A stretch of DNA of 64,000 bases from Oryzias latipes. Taxonomy: Eukaryota > Chordata > Actinopteri > Beloniformes > Adrianichthyidae. This document shows positions 53,301-64,000 of the stretch, in pieces. Made by a program: the position numbers and the translations under genes. The notes under the pieces are model-generated. The model was not told the DNA's origin, ran no database searches, and saw nothing but the letters and a program-made list of their open reading frames with translations. Within the stretch, counting starts at the first letter, position 1. The number at the start of each line of letters is the position of its first letter. The stretch covers positions 22,229,466-22,293,465 of the forward strand of contig NC_019871.2 of the NCBI RefSeq assembly GCF_002234675.1, written 5' to 3'.

Positions 53301-56286
53301 TGGAGAACTGTACCTGCAGGGCTGACAGAAGATTTCCCCGAATGAATTCCAGGCTACCCCTCTTTGGCCATCACTTTCTTCCTGCACGAAGCCTACGGAG
53401 AGGAGCGGATTCTCAAGGTGCTGGACATCTTCCAGCGGCCGCCGTGGCAGTACCACCACACGGAGAGCTGCAGTGGCAGAACCGGAGGGATCCACGTCGG
53501 CGGCTCTGCCTCCACCGGCCTTCTGCGGCCCTACTTGCTGCCCAGCAGAGACTTCTACAGTCTGGGCGGGGGGATGCCTGTGTGGGGCGTGCGACCCGTC
53601 CACTGCGGCGGGGAAATAGTGCGAGTGACTCTGTACAGTTGCCACGGTAACTATGACGATGCTGTGCGGCTCTACGAGACGGTCCTGCAGCGCCGGGCAG
53701 AGGAGCAGAAGGCCGGCTTCTGCTGGTTCACCCTCCACACAGGTGAGCATCTCTGCACCGCTGCGTTCATCCCTGCATAGACGCGCTCCTCCATGACGGC
53801 GGGCTGCTCTCTTCCTGCCGGACAGAGCCCGGCCTCACCCTGCAGCTGGCACTGAAGCAGTTATCCCCGGGGGTTCGGGTGGAGCCGTGTGACTCTGCTG
53901 TTCTGCAGTTTAGCGTGGAAGAAATTGGCCAGCTGGTTCCGTTGTTGCCAAATCCCTGCACCCCCATCAGTCAGACGCGCTGGCAGACAGAAGACCTGGA
54001 CGGCAACAAGATGCTCTTCCAGGTAAAACGCCATTTCCCATCCTTCAGCTCCATCCTGTCGTGAAGATTGTGGTCATCCTCGCACTTTTAAACATGAGTG
54101 TGAAGGGTCACAATTGGTCAATGGACAAGGATGGAATTTCTTGTAAGATCTTTTAATATAATTTGTGTGTGTTTGTAAAGGAAGATAAAAAAGTACAAAA
54201 CAGAATAGTTGCAAAGCTAAAGTAATTTGGGCCCAACTGAAAAAATAACTAAATGAAACTAAACAAGAGGCACTGAACCTGACCAGACCTCACCACTGCA
54301 CTGACACACTGGGGAAGCTTTATAGACAGGGACAAACCATACTGGACACATGATGGAGGGGAAAACTAAGTAATCAAACATTCCAACTAATTAATCTGAT
54401 TACAAAACAGGAAAACAGAAACCAAACAAAATTCATATAATACAAAAATAGTCTTCAACACAAAGTGTACTAAATGATTTCCTTTAATTAAACAAAAATA
54501 AAGTCCATGAGGAGAGTTGGTAATCCCTGCAGTTCCCCAGTGGAATGTCCCAATCTCCTCTGATTACTACGGAGCCTCTCACCTGGGATGGAAATTCAGA
54601 ATACAAACACAAGTGAATAAACTATTTTTTCTCACTTAAAACAAATTAATCAAATGTGTGCACCCATTGTTAATTTATTTGAAGTAAAAAAAAGTAAAAA
54701 TGAATGTTTTAATTTAAAGAAATACTAACACCTATATGGTGGTTTGAGGTTCAACCACCACAATGAGCCATGAGAAAAGTGATGAACACTAAAGTCAATC
54801 CAATGTTACCTACTTTAAAGTAGATTGATTTAATGCTGAGTCATGCTTAAAAAGTGGAGGTTAGAGGGACAATGGATCTGGTGGAGATCTGAAATCATGA
54901 GAACATTCATCACTTAGGAATCTGCATTGAAACACAGTTAAATGAACCGTGTCCACCTGTGCTGCAGGTAAAAGCTCCAGCCCGGCCTGAGCAGCCTCTC
55001 ACCTGTGCTTTTCCTCTTACGTTAACCCACGTGGCCCCCCAGGGCCCCAAGCTGAGGAGTTTGACTCAGGGCAGCAGCCGCTCAGCTCCCTTCTGCTGGC
55101 AAACCCACCGGCAAGGTAAGCTCCTCCTGAACTGGATGAATCCAAGTGTTTTCCTTAAACTTGCTGGAGAGTTTTTTATAACTTTATTCATTTTCCTTCT
55201 AGAATCTGAATTTCATGTAAGAAATATTTTAGTATTAAGAGACCACTCAGTCCAAACTTACCCCCAACATTCAAATCAAAGCAAACTCAATGCACCAAAT
55301 GTTGCAGTCCCTCTAGTGACCACTAGAGGCTGATTTCAAGAGGCTTCACACTGAAACCCCGCCTTATGTCAAATTTCTTTTTACACTCACTTTTTTTTAA
55401 TCAGCTGTTTACATTTAACACTGACTGGCAGGTGGGTGGAGTCAACAACACATCTACATCACTTTGTCCCGCCCATTTTCAGCACTTTGCTGATATGGGT
55501 GGAGTCAAAACGCCCTGAACGCTTCAGTCTTCATTTTCATCATTCAGAATATTTTGGAGGGCATCAGGTTACAGTGAATGTCTATGCTGCTGAACTGGAC
55601 ATCAGACGGGATTATGGGAGTTGTTGTCGTTGTGGATCTCATTTAAAGCACCAGAACATGTGTGAAAAACAGCCAGACACCTTCAGCAGAGCCGCTTTGA
55701 CTCATCCGCTGTTCCTAAAGTGGGTTTGAGTGACGGTGCTGGTTCTTCGTTGGCAGGACAGCGGCCCCGCAGTGACCCCGCCCCGGAGAAGCTCTGTGGA
55801 GGAGCAGGAAGTCTGGGAATGGGGAGCTGCTGCAGCACACCTCCCGGGAGCTCCTGTTACTCCTCTCAGCGCAGCAGCCCATCTCAGCTCTCAACCTCCC
55901 TCCTTCCTACGGACTCTCCTCCGGGCACCTCCATCACCTGTTCTCTCCCCCACCTCCCACCGGAGGAGGAGGATGATGAGGAGTCAGAGACGAATGTTGA
56001 CACAGGAGTTGCAGTTTCTCCCTGCTCCGACTCCGCAGTCGTAGGAGTTCCTCGCTCCTCCTCGGTGGACCTCCTGATGAGCGTCCTCCCTGACGGACCT
56101 TCAGTTGCTGTGGTTAAGGAGCGGAAACAGACGCCCCAGCCGAGGCCACGTGGGCTGTGGGTCTCCACAGACCCGCTCTTGGAGAACAGCGCGGGGTCAG
56201 AACAGAACCGCTTTGTCCAGAACAAGACTGAGCAGTTCTCTGCAGGAACACGCAGTGAAGATCCAGCTGACGAGTTCTTCATCTGA
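50393..56286 (+). CDS. fam124b: FAM124 family protein, probably FAM124B (complete)
   Basis: Molecular function is poorly characterised. Exons 50393-50460, 51974-52005, 53048-53263, 53353-53742, 53826-54022, 54968-55115 and 55757-56286 (TGA) give 526 codons plus stop with all phases closing. The FAM124 core spans the third to fifth exons (HLLANPGD, RIFHVSERASPF, PVWGVRPVHCGGEIVRVTLY, EEIGQLVPLLPNPCTPIS, RWQTEDLDGNK). The tail is long, Ser/Pro-rich and acidic, with ESETNVDTG, and ends DPADEFFI, like the conserved FAM124 C-terminus. The start at 50393 is chosen because exon 1 then contributes DSGAETAESDSS, which resembles the N-terminus I recall for the paralogue FAM124A. ATG 51990 in exon 2 and ATG 50204 upstream are in-frame alternatives. 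Position next to cul3 favours FAM124B. Two introns are under 100 bp. Confidence 0.85.
52485..52497 (-). promoter_or_regulatory. CTCF-like motif
   Basis: TGCCCTCTAGTGG matches the reverse complement of the vertebrate CTCF core. It lies in fam124b intron 2. Occupancy is unknown. Confidence 0.35.
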
Positions 56287-56748
56287 GTCTGAGTTTGGCT
56301 CCGACGGATTTCTGCTAAAAGAACATGCCTTGCTCAATGGTAACCTTATTGAAATGGAGGAACTCACTGTTGGAATGTAAAACAGTGATTCATGATAAAC
56401 ATTCCAAACATTGTTTTTGCTCTCTAATGTAAAAAAAAAGAAAGAAAACCTGGAAAAAAGGCTGGATTTCCAAAATCTGAGGGAACCGTTCCAAACCCCC
56501 AACCTTAAAAGATAATCCTGAAGCTGAGCTAAAAGTAAAACGCCTCAATCCTGGGAAAATATGTTAATTAATGTTTTCTTTGAAATGCCACGTTTGTTCC
56601 AACAGCCAGACGATTGGAGATGAATGATGGGAGCAACATAAGAGGTGAACATTTTACATTTAGACTTGACAGTGACTTTGGCAGCTGCTTGTCTATAATC
56701 CAGATTAGGATTATGAGGAAGAGTTGTGTACAAACGTGGCACAAACAG

Positions 56749-56953
56749 CCCTTGTGCTATCCTAGGCACTTTACCATTGGGAGTTGGGTCATCTAGACCC
56801 ACTAGACAGTGCTCTGAACCTTTTTTCTTCAATGATTTGTGATCTTCACTGGTGTCCATGGATTACATGAAATCTTTCCACCTTTATCCACCTTTGTCAT
56901 GGTAGGAAGAACACGTCACTGTAAGGGTGGGGTCATCTAACATAGCACAAGGG
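56749..56953 (+). mobile_element. TTAA MITE, copy 2
   Basis: CCCTTGTGCTATCCTAGG to ATAGCACAAGGG, same orientation as 28463-28664. The flanking tetranucleotides are mutated (CAGC and TTAG). Confidence 0.8.
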
Positions 56954-57544
56954 TTAGATCAAAAGGTCTTTTGCTTCAGAGCGGTGACACTTCAGGATCC
57001 TGAAGATGCATTTGACAGAAATCTAAAACCACGGACAATCTGGCCAAATTAGGATTTTCATCCTTTATGTTTTAAAGTAAAATTCCAACAGAAACATTTC
57101 TCTTTCATCCTGACAGAAAATAGGATCTCACCATCAAAAGTGCTTCACGCTCTGATCATACGAAACCTCTAGATAAACAGCAGATCTGATCAAAGTTGAA
57201 ACTTATTTGATTTATTGTAAATTTAGATCATAAATTTACCATCAAAATGAAAAACAGAAATATTTAGATTCTTTTTTTGTGCTTGTATTGGATGCTTTCG
57301 ATGTTTGGTTGGCAGGTGAGTGTCTCAACAAAGCATTTACTTTTACTTTGTCACAAATAAATAAAACTCAATGACTTTAAGCGCTGAAATTGTGGATCCA
57401 TGTGGATTTTTCATGATTGCATGACATTCTGGACTCTCCATTCTTCTCTGGAGTGTTTTGCATTAATGCAAATTACTTGAATAGTGGCAGCGTTGCCTTC
57501 AGGGGTTCAAACCTGTATTTTAGTTTGTAAATCAGACGACTTAA

Positions 57545-57756
57545 CCCTTGTGCAATCTTAAATGACCCCACCCCCCTTACATTGACGTGTTCTCCCTCCC
57601 TACCATGACAAAGGTGGATAAAGGTGGAAAGATTTCATGTAATCCATGGACACCAGTGAAGATCACAAATCATTGAAGAAAAAAGGTTCAGAGCACTGTC
57701 TAGTGGGTCTAGATGACCCAACTCCCAACGTTAAAGTGCCTAGAATAGCACAAGGG
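57545..57756 (-). mobile_element. TTAA MITE, copy 3
   Basis: CCCTTGTGCAATCTTA to AGAATAGCACAAGGG, with TTAA exactly at both sides (57541-57544 and 57757-57760). The best-preserved target duplication of the four copies. Confidence 0.87.
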
Positions 57757-58184
57757 TTAAAAAGAAACTTCTGTCAGTTTGAGCTAAACACTGTTTCTGT
57801 GTTTGCTACATGTTTTTCCAAGACTATATCAAAGATTATATGAAAATAATAAAATCTCAATTGGCATTCAAGGTTTTTAGATGTAAGAAATGAAAAAAAT
57901 GCAATGATTGTACAGATCATAAGGATCAATATTTCAGAACAGAAAGTAATTCCTGTAACGGGAAATAAAACACGAGCTGTGCTGTAAAAAAAAGAAAGCT
58001 CCAAATGATTTTCTTTGGTTACATCAACAGCACCAGAGCATTAATGAGGCTGTAATTACACATAAACATCAACGTACTACATCCATTCAACAGCATAAAT
58101 AGTGTAAGTGCTTCAACATTTTCCAATAAAGTCTACACCTAGATAAACTGCAGGTTCACACAAATTGCACTTTGATTTGACCAG

Positions 58185-58197
58185 CTCCCTCTAGTGG
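58185..58197 (-). promoter_or_regulatory. CTCF-like motif abutting the mmp28 stop codon
   Basis: CTCCCTCTAGTGG lies immediately beside the stop codon (58198-58200 on the reverse strand). A weaker relative, GCGCCCTCTAGCG, is at 59233-59245 in the mmp28 intron. Confidence 0.35.
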
Positions 58198-60808
58198 TCA
58201 AAGGATGTTATTGCTCTGAGGAATGTTGGAGCAGCCAGTCCAGCTCAGATCTTCGGCCCACTGCCCGTCTCTGGTCACCTGAAGCTTCCCTGGGTCAAAC
58301 CTCCAGAACTGCCTGTCTTTAAACAGGTAAAGGCGCCCGTCAGGCCGGGTCAGAGCCCCATTGGTCCCCGGCGGCACGCCGGTCCAATCGGTGAGTCTGC
58401 GGGGGTAGTAGGGCTCCTGGCGAAGAAGTTTGAGGTTGAAGACAAAGTAGCGAGAGCGCTTGAAGAGCACCATGTGGCCCAGAGGAGCGTAATAGAAGGC
58501 GCAGTCTGGGTGGCGGGGCAGACCCAGGTCACTACTCATCCTGGGGAAGGTGGGGTCCAAAACGCTCCCTGTAAATCGCCACGTCCTCCTCCCTGCACGC
58601 CACAATAAACTCATTTTAGATTTCAGAATGAACCTAAAGGAACTTCTTAGCTACAATGTTTCACCTCAGATAAAAAAATACAGTTTTAAAATCAAATTTT
58701 GGTCATAAAAAATATGAAATGTAATCTACCGCCTAAATGTCACAGAAGAATAGGTAAAAAATAAGAGGTTTTATCTTCAGATTTTCCTGAATACATTTTA
58801 GAAGATAACATGATAACATTGAAGATAACATGTATGACAATCCCTAGTATTATATCCTATTTTGAAATTGGATTAGGCTACAATTCTAATTTTATTTTTT
58901 TTCTTGTATTTTATTATTTTCTTCTTTTTTATTTCTATTCTATTCTTTAGAATATGTCATCTTTTGAAGTACTAATATAAATAATAGTAATAATTTCACC
59001 CTTCTTTATTCTTCCTAGACACGTGATACGCTATCGTCCAATCAGAAAGCGAGAAGCAAAAGCTAAAATAAAATCAAGTTAAATTCTCTTTCCGACTTTA
59101 ACATGAACTATAAATCCCATTTTAACGCTCCTCTGTGTACATTTTTTTGCTGTAATTTGTTAACTGAACTCAGTCTGTGTGGTTAAAATCTAAAGCTTTT
59201 ATGACGAAAACGCAACAACCTGATGTTTTACAGCGCCCTCTAGCGTCGAAAGGTAGAAACTTCTGACTTTATGGAAAAACTGATTCTGGAATTGAACTTG
59301 TTCATTTACTAAACCATAAGGTACAAAATAATTCTAGTGAACTCCAAAAATAAAACAACGTGTGGAATCATGTTATACTATTAACTAGTAAAATAGCAAA
59401 TTGTACACAAAATCAATAGCAGCAAAACAATTAAAATCGTTAAATCAACATTAAGAATCACTTAGAAACAAGTCTGTTTTCTAGCTTTAGCCTTTCCAAA
59501 TATACTAAATGGTCATACAGTTAAAACAAACACAAAAGCTGAAAATTAAAAAACAAGCAAAAAAAATCAAACCAAAAATGTTTGTAGTTTGCAAATAAGG
59601 ACAAAAAAACTGAAGAAAACAAAGATAGTTTGTCTTTGTCATCTTAGTGGCTCAAAATTGAAAAATATTGCACAAGTAGTTTCCATTTATGAACACAATT
59701 ATATCAAATAAACCTAAACTCACATTAGTCGGTTTTTTCTAGGATGTTTTTTTTGCTGCACATTTGACCATTATTTTAGACTTTATTAAACTTTATCCTA
59801 AACTGCATTTTAACAAAAAACAAAAATAATTAAACCGTAGATAAAGGTAAAAAGGTTGTGGTCTCCAAAACTGTAAAAGATGTTCCATATTTGTTGTGTA
59901 GGATAAACATAATGCAAAGTAATGTTTCTAAAAAAGGAATAGTCAGTGAAATAAAGAGAAAAATGAACATACTTTGACATATATGTCATATTTAACTAAA
60001 CTGAACTGGGATATAAGGTTAGGAATTCTTTTGGAACATTTTAAACATTAAGGAGACCTTCCATAAAGAAAATGTTTTGAGAGCACTTGTGATTAATAAT
60101 TTTACAAATACTGTTTAATTTATTTCCTTTTTAGTTTCTGGATCTTGGCTGTAAAGTAAAGTTTCACTGAAAACCGTCAATTTGAATTAAAGTCAAGCTT
60201 TTCGTAATGTTTCATCTTGAGTCTATTTTATGTTTTTCTCTTAATTTTATAAATATTGTAGCATTTGATCATTGTAGACAGTGTGACCCAAAGGAGGATT
60301 TTTCCATGTCTGAAGGCTAGAGAGGGATGTCAGGAGAACGTCTGGGTTTTCAATGACTTTGGAGAAGATGTACCTTTGAAGAAATACCATTTGGAGTCCA
60401 GCGGGGAGAAAGCGGCTGCCTCAATGGCCTGTGGCAGGCCGGGCCAGCGTTGGCGGAGCGGCAGCGGGCTGCTAACGCCGCCGTCAGCTGAGACCGTCCA
60501 GTACACGCTGCCGCGAAACACCAGCACCGTCTCATTCTGGTCTGGAGAGACAGAGAAAAGGATGAGCAGCTCTGCAGGAACAGACTTTTTCCATGACAGA
60601 AAAGTCATGTCATTTTCATAAGATCTCTTTTCAGGCAGTTCTTTGAGTTGTGGCTCACCCATAGTGATTGCATCAAAGACTCCCTGGCAGTACAGAGGTA
60701 GACCCGCCGTTTGACTCTGGCTCTGCAGCTCTGCAAGCTCCCACTGCTGCAGCGCAGCGTGCAACACCTGACCTGGCAACCTCACAGGCCGATTGCTCAG
60801 TGGCTTAC
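58198..60808 (-). CDS. mmp28: Matrix metalloproteinase-28 (epilysin)-like, hemopexin domain, 3' part
   Basis: MMP28 is a secreted zinc protease; the visible part is its substrate- and inhibitor-binding hemopexin propeller. Reverse-strand exons in transcript order: 60808-60659, 60541-60374 and 58592-58198 (TGA), with AG/GT borders and phases that join. The first starts in the hinge (GKPLSNRPVRLPG) and ends CQGVFDAITM. The second holds blade 1 and half of blade 2 (VLVFRGSVYWTVSADG, KWYFFKG). The third completes blades 2-4 (RRTWRF, LPRHPDCAFYY, EPYYPRRLTDW, LTRPDGRLYLFKDRQFWRF) and closes with WTGC, the cysteine that pairs with the one opening the domain. The EPYYPR and RPDG signatures fit MMP28 better than other MMPs. 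The propeptide and HExxH catalytic exons are not in the window. fam124b is convergent to it. Confidence 0.82.
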
Positions 60809-60893
60809 CTGAAAGGGCGTAACAAAAACAAATCAATCCATCGTAAACCTTTTGGAATATTTATCCTTAAAATCAAACAAAAATGGGCTTTAA

Positions 60894-61099
60894 CCCTTGT
60901 GCTATCTTAAATTGACCCCACCCTTACATTGACGTGTTCTCCCTACCATGACAAAGGTGGATAAAGGTGGAGAGATTTCATGTAATCCATGGACACCAGT
61001 GAAGATCACAAATCATTGAAGAAAAAAGGTTCAGAGCACTGTCTAGTGGGTCTAGATGACCCAACTCCCAATGCTAAAGTGCCTAGGATAGCACAAGGG
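60894..61099 (-). mobile_element. TTAA MITE, copy 4
   Basis: CCCTTGTGCTATCTTAA to GGATAGCACAAGGG, with TTAA before (60890-60893) and TTAC after. Same orientation as copy 3. Confidence 0.85.
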
Positions 61100-61763
61100 T
61101 TACAAGTATAGACAGCAAAGGAAAAAGGTGAAATTTCCTTGAAAACCAGACTGTGAATTTGATCATTTGAATGATCTTTTGCAGGAAGTGGCTGGGTTTA
61201 GACTAACGGGTAACATTTCAGAGATCGGGGAGTAAACAGACAGCTGTAGACCGGCCAAACGCACGAGCGCTGACCCAAACTTTACATCATGCAGCACTAA
61301 ATAAATCCATGGCGCGTCCACGTCTGCGGAGTCGGAGATCAAAAGCATGAAGAACAAAAGGAAAAAGTACGACGCACGGCGAACGATGCCGCTTTCAAAG
61401 CGACTGCAAATGTTTTGTTTGCAAAAAAACGGCACAAACATTTGTGTTGGAGGCGGATAAAATCAGCACACCCATGAAGTGGCGGAAACTGCAGGGAAAG
61501 CAGATATCTGCGCGTGATAAGGGCAGAACATCTGACTTCATTCAAATTAAAGATCACAGTGTGCAGCAAAGGTTCATGCGGTTTTCACAGAGAAACAGCA
61601 AGAAAGACATTTTTTTCATCTAAAATGTTATAATTACTCAAACAGAAAGAGACATTTGCAAAGATAAAAGTTAAGTTCCTTTAAAAAATTTGCATAAATT
61701 CAGCTGCGAACTCCATAAACAAACAACTGTAAACAGTTTACTCCACAAAATTAAAACAAGGCA

Positions 61764-62280
61764 TTAAAGACCCACTCCAATGAAAATGGTGTTTTTAACA
61801 TGTTCTCGTAGCATTTTTTGTGGACATCTAGACAGATTTGGATTAAAACTACGTTTCTGAGTATTTCCTTAGTCAAATCATTGGGAATCAGGAGCAGACG
61901 AAAAATGACATTTAAAAAGTTTGTAGTTGTGATGTAGAAGCTATAATCAGCAGGGCCACAAGCTCCCTGCTCTGCTCCATTCTGATTCATCCACTTCCAG
62001 ACAAACAGATCCATCCAAGTACGTCTTTGTTTTCCTCCTCCGAGCTGGCATCTGATTTAAAAGGCTGGATAGCTCCAATATTGCTCATTGGGGGTGTGAG
62101 GGGCTGTAAGCTAGTGGGAGAACTTGCAAACAATTAATTAATGGTACAGGAGCAGGCTTACTCTTCGACAACAGTCCCGCTTACAACTCAGAGACGAATT
62201 TCTAATCTCTGCAGAGACTATGTCCTAGAAATCAACTCTTTTTAAAATTATTTTGCTTAAAAATGGCATAATCCTGCTTT
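61764..62280 (-). repeat. TTAA-ended element (family A), reversed
   Basis: TTAAAGACCCACTCCAATGA opens it. CCACAAGCTCCCTGCTCTGC, GGATAGCTCCAATA and CTCTGCAGAGACTATGTCCTA (the last as pieces CTCTGCAGAG, ACTATGTCCTA) follow in reverse family order. The far end is approximate. Confidence 0.65.
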
Positions 62281-63903
62281 GAAATGCTTTGAAAATAGAT
62301 CAAAAAATGAGCAGAGTGGTATTTTTCTTGTCAAAAATCAAGTAATAAAAATAAAATCATATATAAGCAGCTACAGCTTTGAAACGTCTGCACAGGTTTT
62401 GACATACCCAGGGCAGCGTGGCTCTTATTCCTCCAGAAAGGGAGTGCTTGCATTCTTCTTCAGTCACATTTTCCTTCTGCTTGTTGTCAGTGAGCGCTCA
62501 GAGGAGCTCTGCACGCCGCCTGACACTCGCACGAGCTTCTCCACAGAGCGGCATGTCAAAACAACTGGAACGGGATTGGCAGCTCTGGATGGAAAGCAGG
62601 CTGAACTTCCCCACACTCTAGCTGGTTGCTTTGGAGACTTTATCTGAGCTTCTCTCAGGATTCTGCTTTAGTTTTAGCTCATAAAGACGATTCTAAAAAA
62701 CTAAAACACAGGGATTTGGTAAAACAACTAAAAGTGTAATCGGATTACTCTTATTTTTTTCCGTAAATGTGTTTCAACCCTGAATGTAGGGGCTTCGCTA
62801 CAGGTCTGATGCACCTTTTCTGTTTTTCTTTCAGAGTTAAATGTCACTGCAAAAACAGGCCCCTTAGAAAATAGTCAAAACGTCTAAACCCAGTGGCAGA
62901 TTGTCTTTAAATAAGCATGAAAATCTGCCAATGGGGTAAGAAAAATGATGATCTTACTAGGAATTCCAAGAAGCAAATTCTAGTCACTAAGACATGTTTT
63001 CTCGAACTAAGAGTATTTTGCTGTTCAAAAACTTTTTTGATCAGATTATTTTTCTTGCAAGACATAAAGTAAGACATTTTTTTCCTTGAAACAAAAGTCT
63101 ATTTCATTTTCTTAAGATTCATTTGTTTGCACTGTACTTTCTAAAAAGCAAAACGTTTTTCCAGAGGTGAAGCAGATGGAGCCTTAGTCAAACATTTCAG
63201 AAAGTAATCAGAGGCCAAACGATCGGAGCCAAACGATCCAAATGATGGAGCTTCTGTCCTTCAGAAATGCAAACATTCCTGCACTGCAATGAGCGTTTTC
63301 TCTGCAGCTGCTGCACACCTGAGGCTTCACACCGTCAGGCGAAGCTGCAACTCCTGCAGCCCAATCACTTTCTAAGAAGTGGAAAAGACGAAGATGACTG
63401 TGGGATGAATGCTGTGCAGAGCGGCGCATGTGGGAACCTGCCTCACACATGCCAAGGAGAGGGGGGGGCACACAGTAAACAGAAACTATTAAACACACAG
63501 TCAGAATGTCGTACTCCCACACTCAGTAATCTAACACAACACAGTGTGAGAGCCGCGGTAGTGCTGGCACACAAACAATGTCCTTCACTGGAATTTATGC
63601 TGGGATTCAAACAAACTATCAGATTTTCCACTAAAGTAAAGTAAACTAAAGTAGACTAAAGTAAAAGCTTGGAGTCCCAATTAACCCTCAAAATTGTGTG
63701 TTTGCAAACTTCTGCTGATCCTCGTGGTCTCAGATGTCTGATGACCAAAAGAATAAAACCCGGCTTTTGACCTGATTTCCGTTTAGCACCTGCAGTGTTC
63801 AGTAGAATGTTCCTTAGAGTGCAAAGATAACGGTTCAAGTCCCAGGACTAAAGCTGGTGGGGTGGACACCACAAAGTGTTGGCCACACACTACTGTGATG
63901 CTC

Positions 63904-64000
63904 TTAAAGACCCAATCACATCATCTTTTGGTCTGTTATAAAAGTCTTCTAAGTGTTTTTTTTTATTTATGATGAAAATCCAAACACCTGCATCGTTTCC
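63904..64000 (+). repeat. TTAA-ended element (family A), left end, cut by the window edge
   Basis: TTAAAGACCCAATCACATCA followed by the TCTTTTGGTCTGTTATAAAA block; it continues past base 64000. Confidence 0.6.

Larger units (their letters stand above)
56287..58184. other. Convergent spacer between fam124b and mmp28
   Basis: Contains the 3' ends of both genes and two TTAA MITEs in opposite orientation (56749-56953 and 57545-57756). The rest is AT-rich with no recognised gene. Confidence 0.6.
60809..64000. other. Probable mmp28 intron at the right edge
   Basis: No catalytic-domain exon (HExxHxxGxxH) is seen on the reverse strand. The stretch holds a TTAA MITE (60894-61099), two family A elements (61764-62280 and 63904 onward) and AT-rich filler. 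Confidence 0.5.

Noticed and set aside
52896..53750. 284-codon reverse-strand frame
   Set aside because: It is the antisense shadow of GC-rich fam124b exons 53048-53263 and 53353-53742, whose sense frame matches the FAM124 family and has clean splice sites.
56545..57843. Recurrent small frame beginning MDTSEDHKSLKKKG
   Set aside because: The same frame occurs in every TTAA MITE copy and reflects shared repeat sequence, not a gene family.
63208..63522. Possible mmp28 catalytic exon on the reverse strand
   Set aside because: It has no HExxHxxGxxH motif, no zinc- or calcium-site residues and no fit to the expected junction before GKPL.

Overview
The window is nuclear DNA of a ray-finned fish, most likely a percomorph teleost. 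Four vertebrate genes with canonical GT-AG introns are buried in AT-rich sequence full of hAT-type and TTAA-type DNA elements, microsatellites and one intact Ty3/gypsy chromovirus of the Tf1/sushi group. No bacterial or organellar signature is visible. All names come from reading translations by eye and from memory of the families. No database search was run.

Layout. 1-5131: nearly complete sushi-type LTR retrotransposon (5' LTR cut by the window edge, gag, pol with a C-terminal chromodomain, 3' LTR), lying in sense inside what is probably a pde2a intron. 7950-22308 (+): the last 18 visible coding exons of pde2a (end of GAF-A, GAF-B, catalytic domain, stop). 22309-31400: intergenic, largely mobile-element debris, including a hAT element with a perfect 8-bp target duplication nested in other repeats. 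31626-48696 (+): complete cul3, 16 coding exons, 767 codons plus stop, every splice phase closing. Its introns hold TTAA elements, a 21-bp minisatellite in register with a splice donor, and a hAT element nested in another hAT element. 50393-56286 (+): fam124b, 7 coding exons, 526 codons plus stop. 58198-60808 (-): the last three exons of an mmp28 (epilysin)-type metalloproteinase, covering its hemopexin domain. Its catalytic exons lie beyond the right edge.

The four host genes are not one pathway. pde2a makes a cGMP-stimulated cyclic nucleotide phosphodiesterase. cul3 makes the scaffold of BTB-adaptor ubiquitin ligases. fam124b is poorly characterised. mmp28 makes a secreted metalloproteinase. 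The cul3-fam124b pair is the same neighbour pair as in human (from memory); pde2a and mmp28 sit on other human chromosomes, so this order is a fish arrangement.

The strongest non-routine signals are: (i) an 11-nt complementarity between the predicted start of the retrotransposon transcript and the bases just inside its 5' LTR, the hallmark of Tf1-type self-priming; (ii) a textbook -1 frameshift cassette between gag and pol (T TTA AAC, 7-nt spacer, perfect 8-bp stem); (iii) nested hAT insertions with perfect 8-bp duplications; (iv) a minisatellite that appears to start in a coding exon of cul3; and (v) an unexplained 153-codon antisense reading frame in a pde2a intron.
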